Shown: positions 43,545 through 56,394, counted from the stretch's first letter. The stretch: DNA of 64,000 nucleotides from Archangium lansingense (GCF_026626635.1 NZ_JAPNKA010000001.1:13694193-13758192); one strand, 5' to 3'. Notes: generated by a model from the letters alone, not told the origin. Translations and numbers: made by a program.

Positions 43545-45456
43545 ACGTGGAGCCCTCTCCCGGCTGGCTCTCGACGGAGAGCGTCCCACCGTGGGCCTCC
43601 ACCTGATGCTTCACGAGATAGAGGCCAATGCCCAACCCTCCGTAATGCCGGTCCGACACGCCACGTGAGAACCGCTCGAAGAGGCGGGCCATATTGCCCT
43701 CGGGCATCCCGAGGCCGTGGTCGCGCACCACCAGGCGCACCGACTTCGCTCCCGGCACCACGCTCACCTCGACGGGCTTCCTCTGGCCGAACTTCAGTGC
43801 GTTGTGCACCAGTTGGCTCACCGTCTGCTCGAGTCGGCGCGGGTCCCAATCACCCACGGCTGGACCTTGCAGCTTCCGGATGAGCTCGCTGCCACTGGCG
43901 TGGATCTGCTGCTGCATCGAATCGAGGACGCCCTCCACCACCGCGCACAGGTCCACCTGCTTGCGGTGCAGCTCCAACGGCTGGCCCGAGCTGAGACTGG
44001 AGGCGTCGATGAGCTGATCCACCAACTGTCCGAGCCGCCAGGTCTGGTGCTCCGCGACGGTGAGCTCCCGGACGAGCCAGTCCAGGTCCAGGGCGGAGGG
44101 AGCCCGGGCGGACTTGCGCAGGATGCTCTGCAGACGCAGCCGGAGCGGCAGCAGGGGCGTGCGCAGCTCGTGCGCGGCCACGGACACGAAGACGTCTCGC
44201 AGTCGGATGGCCCGCTCTGCCTGCTGGTAGAGCCGCGCGTTCTCGATGGCGATGGCTGCTCGACGCGCCAGCTCCTGGGCCAGCTCCAGGTCGGCGGGCC
44301 CATAGCTCCGTTCCGGTGAGGCCAGGCTGAGCGTGATGGCACCGAGCACCTGCCCTCGGGAGATGAGAGGAACCGACAGGCAGCTCGTGAGTCCGATCTC
44401 CAGGAGGAGCTGGAAGTGCGCATCGTCGACGCACAGCGCGCGCAGCTCGGTGGGTGAGACGTGGCTGACCAGGACTGGCTTTCCCGTCCTCATCGCCGTG
44501 GCGGGCAGGGCCTTTGAGTCGGGCAGGGGAGGGTAGCGCCGCTGGAGCTCATCCAGCAGGGGCAGCTTCGTCGCGTCGATGTGTGCACCCCCCACCCGGT
44601 GGAGCTTCTCTCCCTCGCGCAGGTCGATGACACACCAGTCGGCCAGGGTCTGGACGCTCAGCGCGGCGATGCGCGGAAGGATCTTCTCCTGGTCGAGCGA
44701 CTCCATGAGGACCGCGCCGGCCTCGGAGAGAAAGAAGGAAGCCCGCTCGGCTCGCTGGCGCTCGTGGAGCTCACACTGGAGCGATTCGCGCATCTCATTG
44801 AAGGCCGCGCTGACGTCATCGAGCTCATCGCGGGAGTTCTCCTTGGGCGGCCTGCGCTCGAGCTTCAGGGGGATGTCCAGGCGCTCCACATGCAGGCCGC
44901 GCGCGTACGCGGCCATGGTCGCCAGGTGTCGCGTCACCAGCTGATGGAAGATGAACAGGGCGAAGAGGGCGACCAGGAAGGTCTTCACCGCCTGGGTCAT
45001 CAGGATGATGAGCACTCGGCTCTGGAGGCGGACGTAGATGTCCTCCAGGCTGGCACCCACCTGGAGCAGCCCCAGGTACATGTTTCCGCGGAACAGCGGG
45101 ATGGAGCGCGTCAGCTCGCGCTTTGCTCCGGGCGTGCTGCCGGCCAGGTAGTGGGTGCCAATCGCACTGTCCACCCGTGCGAACGCGATGCCGGGGAGCG
45201 TCGTGATGCCCTCGAGCTGGACCTGGAGCTGGGCCTCGTCGAGCAGCCAGATGCTCTCCTCGATGCCGGGGGCATAGCTGGTGTGGATTTCTTCGAGCCG
45301 GTCCTCCAGGGCCTGGACGTCGCGCTGGTAGTCCGTGAAGAGCTGCACCGCGGTGGCGATGCAACTGACCACGGCGCTGAAGAGCATGATGGAGGCGAGC
45401 AACTGTCGGCCCAGCGGGCTGCCACGTCCCAGCCAACCGATGCGGAGCCTCGACAT
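43510..45456 (-). CDS. Membrane sensor histidine kinase with GAF domain
   Basis: A 648-residue kinase. First helix at about 20-38 (LLASIMLFSAVVSCIATAV), a periplasmic domain of some 125 residues, second helix (AVKTFLVALFALFIFHQLV), then a HAMP-like linker ending AAFNEMRESLQCE. A GAF domain follows (MESLDQEKILPRIAAL to AIAIENARLYQQ). HisKA has VSVAAHELRTPLLP; the ATPase domain has LVHNALKFGQ, DHGLGMPEGN and GGLGIGLYLVK. The start at 45456 (MSRLRIGW) has AGGGGG close upstream; 45525 is an alternative. No response regulator is adjacent. It converges on a periplasmic binding protein gene, its probable sensing partner. Confidence 0.9.
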   Translation of the reverse strand: MSRLRIGWLGRGSPLGRQLLASIMLFSAVVSCIATAVQLFTDYQRDVQALEDRLEEIHTSYAPGIEESIWLLDEAQLQVQLEGITTLPGIAFARVDSAIGTHYLAGSTPGAKRELTRSIPLFRGNMYLGLLQVGASLEDIYVRLQSRVLIILMTQAVKTFLVALFALFIFHQLVTRHLATMAAYARGLHVERLDIPLKLERRPPKENSRDELDDVSAAFNEMRESLQCELHERQRAERASFFLSEAGAVLMESLDQEKILPRIAALSVQTLADWCVIDLREGEKLHRVGGAHIDATKLPLLDELQRRYPPLPDSKALPATAMRTGKPVLVSHVSPTELRALCVDDAHFQLLLEIGLTSCLSVPLISRGQVLGAITLSLASPERSYGPADLELAQELARRAAIAIENARLYQQAERAIRLRDVFVSVAAHELRTPLLPLRLRLQSILRKSARAPSALDLDWLVRELTVAEHQTWRLGQLVDQLIDASSLSSGQPLELHRKQVDLCAVVEGVLDSMQQQIHASGSELIRKLQGPAVGDWDPRRLEQTVSQLVHNALKFGQRKPVEVSVVPGAKSVRLVVRDHGLGMPEGNMARLFERFSRGVSDRHYGGLGIGLYLVKHQVEAHGGTLSVESQPGEGSTFTVELPVSGAA

Positions 45457-45720
45457 GAGCCCCCTGGCTACCCGGGCGCGATGCGGAGAACCCAGCTCAG
45501 GGGGCGTGCTCTGGCGAGGGGTCATGGGCATGCTGCTGCTCGAACAAGGCCGCCGGGAGGAGGAGCGGTAGGGCGAGAGCCTCCCCTTCCACGCCGCTCG
45601 AATCAACAGGAGGGGCACTGGGGGCCTCCGGTGGGTGCCTGCTCGCCCGCTTCAACGGACTCCACATGCGTCCTCGCCGGGGTAGGCTGCGCACCCCATT
45701 CCGCCAGACGAGGAACCTCG

Positions 45721-49035
<3,315 letters not shown>

Positions 49036-49100
49036 GCAAGGTCCCCCATCCAGAAGCAAAGAAGAACAAGAAGCACCGAGGAAGAGAGGGGCGAAGCAAT

Positions 49101-49140
49101 ATCCCCTCTCCCCTCGGGAGAGGGACGGGGTGAGGGTATC
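49101..49140. repeat. Palindromic intergenic repeat copy
   Basis: A CCCCTCTCCCC/GGGAGAGGG-type hairpin followed by ACGGGGTGAGGGTATC, downstream of the amidohydrolase gene. Confidence 0.75.
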
Positions 49141-49165
49141 CGGACCCCAGGTTGAGCCCGTGTAA

Positions 49166-49202
49166 GCCCCCTCTCCCTCTGGGAGAGGGCTGGGGTGAGG
49201 GT
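49166..49202. repeat. Palindromic intergenic repeat copy
   Basis: CCCTCTCCC-TCT-GGGAGAGGG followed by CTGGGGTGAGGGT, in direct orientation to the copy about 65 bp to its left. Confidence 0.75.
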
Positions 49203-49353
49203 CTCCGTCCTCCGGGAGCATGTGACGCTCGCCTGCCTGGAGGGGGGCCAGCATGCGGTAATCACTCCCACCCCGCCAGACGATGGCGCTCGCTCCGAGT
49301 ATGCACAAGCTCGCGAGGTCCGCAGACCGCGGGCATGACGGAGGGGGGCGGGC

Positions 49354-50721
49354 GTGAGGCGCGGCTGGGGAATGGGGATTGCCGTGTGTCTGGGATTGGG
49401 GTGTGGAGCGGTGGTGGAGACACCGGAGCCCGCGCGACCCCTGGGGCTCCACACGCAAGAGAAGCGAGTCGACCGCGGCGCCACACGTCAGGTGCGCGTG
49501 ATGGAGGGCTCGGTCTTCGGGTGGACGGTGAGCGTGGACCGGACAGGGAACGCCTTCGCCTCGCTCACATACGAGCGGAGCGGGGTGGACCTGGGAGGCG
49601 GCGCGCTGCCGGGGGACGCGGGACTGGCGCTGGTGAAGTACGCGCCGGACGGCACGCACCTCTGGTCCACGGGTTTTTCCACCTACAACGGGGGGCGGCC
49701 CACGGTGTCCGCGATGGTGACGGACGGAGCGGGCAACCTCTACATCGCGGGGGAGCACCGGGAGCCCACGCTGAGCCTCGGTGGCGAGCCGTTACCCCCG
49801 GGGCCCTTCCTGGCAAAATACGCGCCGGATGGCACGCACCAGTGGTCGCGCACCTCGGGGCTGCCAGGCGTGGGCCTGTTGCCGGCCAAGGCCCTGGCAG
49901 TGGACGAGCACCGGGGGCAGCTCGTGGCGGCGGTGAACTTCCTGGACAAGGGCCAGCCGCTGGGCGCGGCGCTCGTGGGCCGGGTGGGCGTGGCGGATGG
50001 CGTGGTGCACTCGCTGAGCCCGGTGGTGCGCCGGGGCCGGCTGTCGGTGACGTCGCTGGCGCTGGAGTCCACCGGCCACATCTCGGTGGTGGGCTTCTTC
50101 GAGGGCGAGGTGGACCTGGGAGGAAGCCCCATCTCCACGACACTGCCGCGCAGCCCGTTCATCGCGCGCTTCACACCGGAGATGGGCCACGTGTGGTCGC
50201 GAGGGCTGACGGGAGCGGAGGGCACGGCGACGGGGGTGGCGGTGGAGCCGGGGCGAGTCCTCGTGGTGGGCGAGTACACAGGCGACATCACCTTCCGAGG
50301 ACGGAAGCAGAGGACGGAGGGGAAGGACGGCTTCGTGGCGGTGTATAGCCCGACGGGTGGGGAGCTGTGGATGCGCCACTTTGGGGAGAGCGCCACGGGA
50401 GTGGCGGTGGACGAGGAGAACCGGGTGGTGGTGACAGGCCAGTACCGGCCGGGAGACAGCGTGGGAGGGCCCAGGCTGCCCTGGCGAGAGGGAGGCACGC
50501 CGGACAATCACCTCTTCGTGGTGAAGCTCTACCGAGGCTCGGGGGGGCACGAGTGGTCGCGAGGGCTCGTCTCGGAGGGAGAGCTGCGAGCGGGGTCGCT
50601 GGCGGTGACACGCGAGGGCGAAGCGGTGCTGCTCTCGAGAGTCGAGGGAGCGACGGACTTCGGCCACGGGCCGGTGACCGTGCCGCCGGACTCCTCCGTC
50701 TTCCTGCGTTTCATCCGCTGA
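49354..50721 (+). CDS. SBBP-type beta-propeller lipoprotein
   Basis: A 455-residue protein. GTG start behind GGAGGGGGG; signal WGMGIAVCLGLGC with lipobox Cys. Repeats of about 55 residues have VDRTGNAFASLTYERSGVDL, VALVKYAPDGTHLWS-like and TDGAGNLYIAGEHREPTLSL patterns. These are typical of SBBP-repeat propellers abundant in myxobacteria. No enzymatic motif is seen; the protein is probably on the cell surface. Confidence 0.8.
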   Translation: MRRGWGMGIAVCLGLGCGAVVETPEPARPLGLHTQEKRVDRGATRQVRVMEGSVFGWTVSVDRTGNAFASLTYERSGVDLGGGALPGDAGLALVKYAPDGTHLWSTGFSTYNGGRPTVSAMVTDGAGNLYIAGEHREPTLSLGGEPLPPGPFLAKYAPDGTHQWSRTSGLPGVGLLPAKALAVDEHRGQLVAAVNFLDKGQPLGAALVGRVGVADGVVHSLSPVVRRGRLSVTSLALESTGHISVVGFFEGEVDLGGSPISTTLPRSPFIARFTPEMGHVWSRGLTGAEGTATGVAVEPGRVLVVGEYTGDITFRGRKQRTEGKDGFVAVYSPTGGELWMRHFGESATGVAVDEENRVVVTGQYRPGDSVGGPRLPWREGGTPDNHLFVVKLYRGSGGHEWSRGLVSEGELRAGSLAVTREGEAVLLSRVEGATDFGHGPVTVPPDSSVFLRFIR

Positions 50722-50739
50722 ATCCGCTCACCCCAGCAT

Positions 50740-50780
50740 TTCCCCTCTCCCCTCGGGAGAGGGACAGGGTGAGGGTACCC
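50740..50780. repeat. Palindromic intergenic repeat copy
   Basis: A CCCCTCTCCCC/GGGAGAGGG hairpin followed by ACAGGGTGAGGGTACCC, between the convergent SBBP lipoprotein and esterase genes. Confidence 0.75.
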
Positions 50781-50808
50781 GGGCCCCGAGTTCCCCCCTG
50801 TCAGCAGG

Positions 50809-51957
50809 TCAGAAACCAATCTCCTCGAGGCGCACGGCCAGCTCATCGGCCATCTTCGCGTGGGCCTCGTTGGTGGGGTGCCAGTCCTCGCCGTACGGGT
50901 CGCTGACGATGGGGGTATAGGCGAAGTATTGCACGTTGGATTTCCCCTCGGCCTGCAGGCCCTCGACCATCTCGCGGACGTACCTCTGCATCTTGGTCCA
51001 GTGTTCGGCCCCCTCCGGGTAGTTGTCGTTCATCATCGGCCCGACGGAGGCGATGATCTTCGTCGAGGGGTAGTACCCGACCAGATCCAGGACGAACTTC
51101 CTGTAGGCCGCCTTGAACTCCTCGGCGGGTGGGGCGGTGGGCGTCCCCTCGACCATGAAGTTGAAGTCGTTGTTGCCCAGGTTGATGACGATGACGTCGG
51201 GAACGAACCACTCGGGCTTCCACTCGGGCTTCTCGGAATCGGGGAAGATGCGCTTGTAGAGGTAGGGGTACGCCTTGCCCTCGGTGGTGCCGTCGAGGTT
51301 GCGGTAGACGCCGGTGCCGGAGATGCAGGTGGTGACCACCTCGGCGTTGAACCGGCGGCCGAGGATCGAGCCGTACGCCTGGGAGATGTCCTCGTTCTTG
51401 GAGTGGTAGCCGGTGTTGGGCTCGCTATAGGTGGGGGCGTAGATGTCCACCTCATTGCCGTAGCCGCAGGTGATGGAGTCGCCGATGAACTCCATCTTCT
51501 TCTCGGGCCAGGGGGGCGGATCCAACAGGACGCCCTGGAGGCTGAGGCCGAGGAACTTCACCCGGCCGGCGAAGGGCTCGGTGCGCTTGACGATCTCGAT
51601 GGTGTGCTCGCCCCGGGGGAGGTTGCGAGCGCCGCGCAGGATGTTGCGTCCGGGGAGGATCTCCACCTTCGCCTGGGTCTTGCCGTCGACGATGATGTTG
51701 ACCCAGTTGTTGTGCTCGACGCCGATGCCGTCGGGGTCCTCCTCGAAGGCCACGTCCACGCCGGTGCAGTTGCAGCGAAAGCGGATGGTGACCCCCGAGT
51801 GGGCATACGTGGGGCCAAGCTCCGTGCTCCAGTCCATGCGCCCGATGTGCTGCAGCTGCTTCTCATCGGGGGCGTAGTCGAACCAGGGCTCGAAGGGCTC
51901 GCAGCCAGCCATGAAGAGGACGGGCAGCAGCCAGGACAAGTGGTGGGAGAGGCGCAT
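50809..51957 (-). CDS. CE2-type SGNH acetyl esterase, lipoprotein
   Basis: A 382-residue lipoprotein (LLPVLFMAGC). Residues 35-145 are a beta-sandwich like the N-terminal domain of carbohydrate esterase family 2. The C-terminal SGNH hydrolase domain shows FIGDSITCGYG (nucleophile S161), the Gly in TGVYRN, NLGNNDFNF and the closing DWHPTNEAHAK (catalytic Asp/His). CE2 enzymes remove acetyl groups from plant polysaccharides such as xylan and mannan. The ATG at 51957 has AGGAGGAG seven bases upstream. It may aid saprophytic polymer use. Confidence 0.9.
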   Translation of the reverse strand: MRLSHHLSWLLPVLFMAGCEPFEPWFDYAPDEKQLQHIGRMDWSTELGPTYAHSGVTIRFRCNCTGVDVAFEEDPDGIGVEHNNWVNIIVDGKTQAKVEILPGRNILRGARNLPRGEHTIEIVKRTEPFAGRVKFLGLSLQGVLLDPPPWPEKKMEFIGDSITCGYGNEVDIYAPTYSEPNTGYHSKNEDISQAYGSILGRRFNAEVVTTCISGTGVYRNLDGTTEGKAYPYLYKRIFPDSEKPEWKPEWFVPDVIVINLGNNDFNFMVEGTPTAPPAEEFKAAYRKFVLDLVGYYPSTKIIASVGPMMNDNYPEGAEHWTKMQRYVREMVEGLQAEGKSNVQYFAYTPIVSDPYGEDWHPTNEAHAKMADELAVRLEEIGF

Positions 51958-52160
51958 TCGTTTCTCCTCCTGGCGGCGAAGTATCGCGTAGCGGGCGGGG
52001 AGCGTCACGCGCGCGGGCTGGCCATCCGGAGGACAGGTGCAGGAATTGCGTGGGAGTGAATCGTGCGCAGCATTTGCGCCGCGCGAGGGGCGGCCTCCGA
52101 GTGAGCCCGGGTGGGAACGGCCATTGCACAGGGCGGGGAGACCCGATCTGGAGTAGAGCC

Positions 52161-52613
52161 ATGAGCAAGATTCAGCGAATCCTCGTGCCGGTGGACTTCT
52201 CGGAGACCTCGAGGAAGGCCCTGGAGTACGCGTACCAGTTCGCCCAGCGCTTCGACGCGAAGCTGGACGTGCTGCACGTATGGCGTCCGTCCGAGTACGC
52301 GGGGGACGAGATGGTGGTGATGACGCGCAGCGAGCCGGAGCTGACGCTGTCCACCTTCCTGCGCAACCACGCGGACCAGCAGCTCACGGCCTTCCTGAAG
52401 GACGTGCCGCACTCGAAGCAGCTGTTGGAAGCGGGAGACCCGGCGCGTGTCATCGCGCGGGTGGCGGGTGAGGGCGGGTACGAGCTCCTCATCATGGGGA
52501 CGCACGGGCGCACGGGCATGTCGCACCTGTTGCTGGGGAGTGTGGCGGAGAAGGTGGTGAGGCTGGCGCCGTGCCCGGTGCTCACCTTCCGCACTCCGGC
52601 GGAGAAGCAGTAG
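52161..52613 (+). CDS. Universal stress protein family
   Basis: A 150-residue UspA-type protein: QRILVPVDFSETSRKALEYA at the start and the ATP-binding G-x2-G-x9-G-S signature GTHGRTGMSHLLLGS near the end. It probably binds ATP and helps in stress survival; the exact role of individual Usp proteins is rarely known. The ATG at 52161 matches the standard N-terminus. It is divergent from the esterase gene and stands alone. Confidence 0.93.
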   Translation: MSKIQRILVPVDFSETSRKALEYAYQFAQRFDAKLDVLHVWRPSEYAGDEMVVMTRSEPELTLSTFLRNHADQQLTAFLKDVPHSKQLLEAGDPARVIARVAGEGGYELLIMGTHGRTGMSHLLLGSVAEKVVRLAPCPVLTFRTPAEKQ

Positions 52614-52828
52614 GAGCGGGCCCCGGGCGTCTGGGGGACCGTGGGGGGCCGTTCATGGCGTCCGGGGCCCGCTTGCAGTAGCCCATACCGGTGGTGAAGG
52701 CCCGGGAAGAAACGGGCTGTCTGGCCGGGGAGGAGCCGGGCGCGGGGGCTCACCCGTGCACCGTGGTGCTTGCGAGGAAGCGCTCGCGGAACGAGAGTGC
52801 AGGCCCCCCTCTCTTCCGGAGTCACGAC

Positions 52829-54286
52829 GTGCCCACGGCCCTCCCTCTGTCCGCCGCGCTCCTGTCCCTGCTTACCGCCGCGCCGAAGGCCCCAGCACCT
52901 GCACCCGTGACGGGCCCTTCGCCCCAGGTGGCGGAGCGGCTCATCGGCGCAGCGCTCACCGAGGGCCACGCGTATGCGCGGCTCGCTGAGCTCACCGATG
53001 GCATCGGCCCGCGGTTGTCAGGCTCGGAGGGCGAGCAAGCCGCGGTGCAATGGGCGAAGCGGAGCTTCGAAGCGGATGGCGTGAAGGTGTGGTTGGAGCC
53101 GGTGAAGGTGCCGCGCTGGGTGCGAGGCGAAGAGAGCGCGCGAGTGGTGGGCTCGGAGCGTCACCGTGCGCACCCGCTGTCCATCATGGCGCTGGGCGGG
53201 AGCGTGGGCACGCCGGCCGAGGGGCTCACCGCGGAGGTCATCGAGGTGCGCTCGCTGGAGGAGGTGGCGGCGCTGGGGGAGAAGGTGAAGGGGAAGATTG
53301 TCCTCTTCAACCACTCGATGACGGTGGCAGCGGACTACGGCAAGGCGGCGGGGCTGCGGACGCGGGGCGCGTCGGTGGCGGCGAAGTCGGGGGCGGTGGG
53401 GATGCTGGTGCGCTCGTTGGCGACGGCGTCGCTGCGCTCGGCGCACACGGGGGCGATGCGCTACGACGAGGGCGTGGCGCAGATTCCGGCGGCGGCGGTG
53501 TCGGTGGAGGACGCGGAGCTGCTGCACCGGCTGCTGGCGGGAGGGCCGGTGAAGGTGGAGCTGAAGCTGGGCTGCCAGACGCTGCCGGACGCGGACTCGT
53601 TCAACGTGGTGGCGGAGGTGAAGGGGCGCGAGAAGCCGCAGGAGGTGGTGTTGCTGGGAGCGCACCTGGACTCGTGGGACGTGGGGACGGGGGCGCACGA
53701 TGACGGCGCGGGGGTGGCGATGGTGATGGAGGCGGCGCGGCTGATTGGGAAGCTGAAGCCGGCGCCGAGGCGCACGGTGCGGGTGGTGCTCTTCGCGAAC
53801 GAGGAGAACGGGCTGCGAGGAGGCAAGGCCTACGCCGAGGCGCATGCGGGAGAGCTGGCCAACCACGTGGCGGCGCTGGAGATGGACGCGGGAGGCTTCA
53901 AGCCGCTGGGGGTGACGCTGCGAGCGGGCCCTGGAGGAGCGGAGCTGGTGGCCCCGTGGCTGAAGCCGCTAGACGCGCTGGGAGCGGGGAGCGTCCTGCA
54001 AGGGGACGCGGGCGGAGCGGACATCTCGCCGCTGATTCCGGCGCGAGTTCCCTTCGTGGGGGTGAGGGTGGACAGCAGCCGATACTTCGACGTGCACCAC
54101 TCGTGGGCGGACACGCTGGACAAGGTGGACCCGAAGGAACTGGCGCAGAGCACGGCAGCGGTGGCGTGGGTGGGCTACGTGCTGGCGGAGGTGCCGGGAG
54201 TGTTGCCGCGTCCCGAGGCCCCGCCGGCCGAGGCCCCGAAGCCGGCCGCGGCGCCGGTAGGTACCCCGAAGCCCGCGGCGCCGTAG
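52829..54286 (+). CDS. M28 family zinc peptidase with PA domain
   Basis: A 485-residue exported peptidase. GTG start with GGAG seven bases upstream; signal LPLSAALLSLLTAAP. Residues 150-260 are a PA (protease-associated) insert (KGKIVLFNHSM; SGAVGMLVRS). Metal motifs: GAHLDSWDVGTGAHDDGAG, FANEENGLRGG, EMDAGGFKP and FDVHHSWADTLDK with the last His. It resembles mammalian carboxypeptidase Q (plasma glutamate carboxypeptidase) in architecture. The C-terminus is an Ala/Pro-rich tail. This is the second M28 enzyme in the window. Confidence 0.9.
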   Translation: MPTALPLSAALLSLLTAAPKAPAPAPVTGPSPQVAERLIGAALTEGHAYARLAELTDGIGPRLSGSEGEQAAVQWAKRSFEADGVKVWLEPVKVPRWVRGEESARVVGSERHRAHPLSIMALGGSVGTPAEGLTAEVIEVRSLEEVAALGEKVKGKIVLFNHSMTVAADYGKAAGLRTRGASVAAKSGAVGMLVRSLATASLRSAHTGAMRYDEGVAQIPAAAVSVEDAELLHRLLAGGPVKVELKLGCQTLPDADSFNVVAEVKGREKPQEVVLLGAHLDSWDVGTGAHDDGAGVAMVMEAARLIGKLKPAPRRTVRVVLFANEENGLRGGKAYAEAHAGELANHVAALEMDAGGFKPLGVTLRAGPGGAELVAPWLKPLDALGAGSVLQGDAGGADISPLIPARVPFVGVRVDSSRYFDVHHSWADTLDKVDPKELAQSTAAVAWVGYVLAEVPGVLPRPEAPPAEAPKPAAAPVGTPKPAAP

Positions 54287-54291
54287 AACGC

Positions 54292-54330
54292 CATCGCCAG
54301 GACGCATCGCCAGGACGCATTGCCAGGACA
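54292..54330. repeat. 13-bp tandem repeat, three units
   Basis: CATCGCCAGGACG occurs twice in tandem (54292-54304, 54305-54317) followed by CATTGCCAGGACA (54318-54330), immediately after the M28 stop codon. It is probably a local slippage product. Confidence 0.8.
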
Positions 54331-54355
54331 CTCGATGTGCCTCCGTGCCCCCAAT

Positions 54356-54395
54356 ATCCCCTCGCCCTCCGGGAGAGGGACGGGGTGAGGGTATC
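54356..54395. repeat. Palindromic intergenic repeat copy
   Basis: CCCCTCGCCCTCCGGGAGAGGGA hairpin core, slightly degenerate, followed by CGGGGTGAGGGTATC. It lies between two co-directional genes, so it could uncouple them. Confidence 0.7.
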
Positions 54396-54435
54396 GAGCG
54401 CCCCGGGTTCCCATCCCAGTACCGAAGAGAGTTCC

Positions 54436-54810
54436 ATGAGCAACGAAGCGGACCCGGAGGATCGCCGGACGCCCCGAGAGAGCCGACTGAAGCAAGAGCA
54501 CCGCGACGCCATCCTGAGCGCGCTGAAGGAGGTGCACGAGCGCGTGTACGCGGCGCAGCCAGAGGGCGCGAGCCCGAAGTTGTCACAGGGGTGGGTGGAC
54601 CGGAGGAGGCTGCTGCTGGTGGATCTGGCGCTGCACCTGTGTGAGGAGGCGGTGAAGGGGGAGACGGTGGGGACGAGGGAGCTGGCGGAGAAGGTGCACT
54701 CGGTGCTGTTCGTGGCGAAGGAGCTGGCGCCGGGACACGCGTTGGAGAAGGCAGCGGAGCTGGTGCTCGAGGCTCTCGGGGAGGGCGACCCGGACGCGCA
54801 CGTGGATTGA
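54436..54810 (+). CDS. Small helical hypothetical protein
   Basis: A 124-residue soluble, highly charged protein with no signal or membrane segment. Predominantly helical: LKQEHRDAILSALKEVHERV and RRRLLLVDLALHLCEEAVKG. No family is recognised. GAAGAGAG before the ATG supports the start. A paired repeat element follows its stop. Confidence 0.65.
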   Translation: MSNEADPEDRRTPRESRLKQEHRDAILSALKEVHERVYAAQPEGASPKLSQGWVDRRRLLLVDLALHLCEEAVKGETVGTRELAEKVHSVLFVAKELAPGHALEKAAELVLEALGEGDPDAHVD

Positions 54811-54820
54811 ACCCGTGTAT

Positions 54821-54926
54821 GTCCCCTCTCCCTTTGGGAGAGGGCTAGGGTGAGGGTAGTCCCCATTACGTAAACCCTCTTCACGTAAACCCTCACCCCG
54901 TCCCTCTCCCAGAGGGAGAGGGGAAA
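54821..54926. repeat. Inverted pair of palindromic repeats
   Basis: Two hairpins, near 54824-54844 (CCCTCTCCC-TTT-GGGAGAGGG) and 54902-54922 (CCCTCTCCC-AGA-GGGAGAGGG), with TGAGGGT and ACCCTCA flanks facing each other around ACGTAAACCCTCTTCACGTA. It is the second such inverted pair in the window and again lies between convergent genes. Confidence 0.75.
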
Positions 54927-54942
54927 TGGGGGGGAGAGAACC

Positions 54943-56394
54943 TCAGTACCCCCGGGGCTTGCGGAACGAGCCCGTCACATGGGCGAGGGACTCGGAGAGG
55001 GCGAGCAGCTCCTCGTCGAGCCACCGGCGGCCGACCACCTGGATGCCCAGGGGCAGGGGCGAGTCCACGAGCTGCGTGAGCGGCAGCACCACCACGGGAT
55101 GGCCGGTGAGGTTGAACACGGACGTATATCCCGCGGTGCCGGCCATATAGGGCACTCGCTGCTCATCCACTTCAATCCACTCGCCGCTGGGCCGATGGGT
55201 AAACGCCTGGCCGACGGCGACGGGACACAGCCACGCATCCCAATCGGCCAAGAAGGACTCCACCTGCCCGGTGATGCGGTCGCGGATGGCGAGCGCTTCA
55301 ATGTACTCGGGCATCTCAATCTGCATTCCGCGGATGACGCCGCGGTTGAGGGTGGCCTCGCCGCGCATGGCGTTGAAGCGCACGCTGATGGCGAAGCGGA
55401 ACAGAAACGGCATCTCTGCACCAATCTCCGCGCCGAGCACGCGGCCCCACACCTCCCACAGCTCGTCGAAGTTGATGCCCTTGGGGGCAGCGCGCTCCAC
55501 ACGGCAGCCGAGTCCCTCGAGGGTGCGAGCGAGCTTCTCCAGGGCGGTGCGCGTCTCGCGGGTGACGGGCAGGCCGCCGAAGTCCTCCGTCCAGGCGATG
55601 CGGTAGTGGCGTGGCTCGCGCGGGGGCACCTCTCGGACGGGCAGGGGAGGCACATCGAAGTCCTCATCATCCGGGCCGGCGAGCAGCTTCAACCCGAGCT
55701 TCAGGTCCTCCACGCAGCGCGCGAGTGGCCCGGCGGCGCCCTCGTAGCGCACGCCGCGGGGGCGGCCGGGCAGCGGGGGGATGTGGCCGGAGATGGGGAC
55801 GCGGTGCTCGGTGGGCTTGAAGCCGAAGACGCCGCAGTAGTGCGAGGGGACGCGGATGGAGCCGCCCAGGTCGCTGCCTACCTCGAAGGGGGACATGCCC
55901 GCGGCCACGGCGACGGCGCCACCGCCGGTGCTTCCTCCGGGGGTGCGAGACTCATCCCAGGGGTTGCTGGCCCGGCCGAAGAGGTGTCCACTCGTCTGCA
56001 AATCCAGTGTGAGCGTGGGCAGGTTCGACTTGCCCAGGAGGATGCCGCCGGCGGCCTTGAGCCGGGCCACCACGGTGGCGTCGTGCGAGGGGATGTGGTG
56101 GCGCAGCCGCTTGTAGCTGCTGGTGGTGCGCACCCCGGCCGTCATGAAGGAGTCCTTGATGGTGATGGGCACCCCGTGCAGGGGGCCCCAGGACTCGCCG
56201 CGGGCGGTGGCCTCGTCGGCCTGGCGGGCGCGCTCGCGGGCACGCTCCTCGTCCAAGGTGACGAGCGCGTTGAGGCGCGGGTTGTGCCGAGCCACTTGAG
56301 ACAGGTGGGCCTCCAGCAACTCCCGGGCCGACACTTCACGCGCGCGGACCAAGGCCGCGAGCCGGTGGGCCGGAAGGAAGTTGAGCTCCTGCAT
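54943..56394 (-). CDS. Amidase (amidase signature family)
   Basis: A 483-residue amidase hydrolysing a C-N amide bond. The Ser-cisSer-Lys triad is visible: K80 in VPITIKDSF, S155 in GGSTGGG and S179 in GSDLGGS. The C-terminal TGHPVVVLPL and LPLGIQVVG are family hallmarks. Length is normal. It lacks GatB or GatC neighbours, so it is not a GatA subunit; substrate unknown. The start at 56394 (MQELNFLPAHRLAAL) matches family N-termini. Confidence 0.92.
   Translation of the reverse strand: MQELNFLPAHRLAALVRAREVSARELLEAHLSQVARHNPRLNALVTLDEERARERARQADEATARGESWGPLHGVPITIKDSFMTAGVRTTSSYKRLRHHIPSHDATVVARLKAAGGILLGKSNLPTLTLDLQTSGHLFGRASNPWDESRTPGGSTGGGAVAVAAGMSPFEVGSDLGGSIRVPSHYCGVFGFKPTEHRVPISGHIPPLPGRPRGVRYEGAAGPLARCVEDLKLGLKLLAGPDDEDFDVPPLPVREVPPREPRHYRIAWTEDFGGLPVTRETRTALEKLARTLEGLGCRVERAAPKGINFDELWEVWGRVLGAEIGAEMPFLFRFAISVRFNAMRGEATLNRGVIRGMQIEMPEYIEALAIRDRITGQVESFLADWDAWLCPVAVGQAFTHRPSGEWIEVDEQRVPYMAGTAGYTSVFNLTGHPVVVLPLTQLVDSPLPLGIQVVGRRWLDEELLALSESLAHVTGSFRKPRGY

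Larger units (their letters stand above)
49036..49353. other. Intergenic region with two palindromic repeats
   Basis: Beyond the two repeat copies at 49101-49140 and 49166-49202, nothing else is apparent in these 318 bp except the likely promoter of the next gene near 49250-49350. Confidence 0.5.

Noticed and set aside
44581..45720. A 380-codon upstream extension of the amidohydrolase frame
   Set aside because: It is antisense to the histidine kinase. The signal peptide at 45721 marks the true start.
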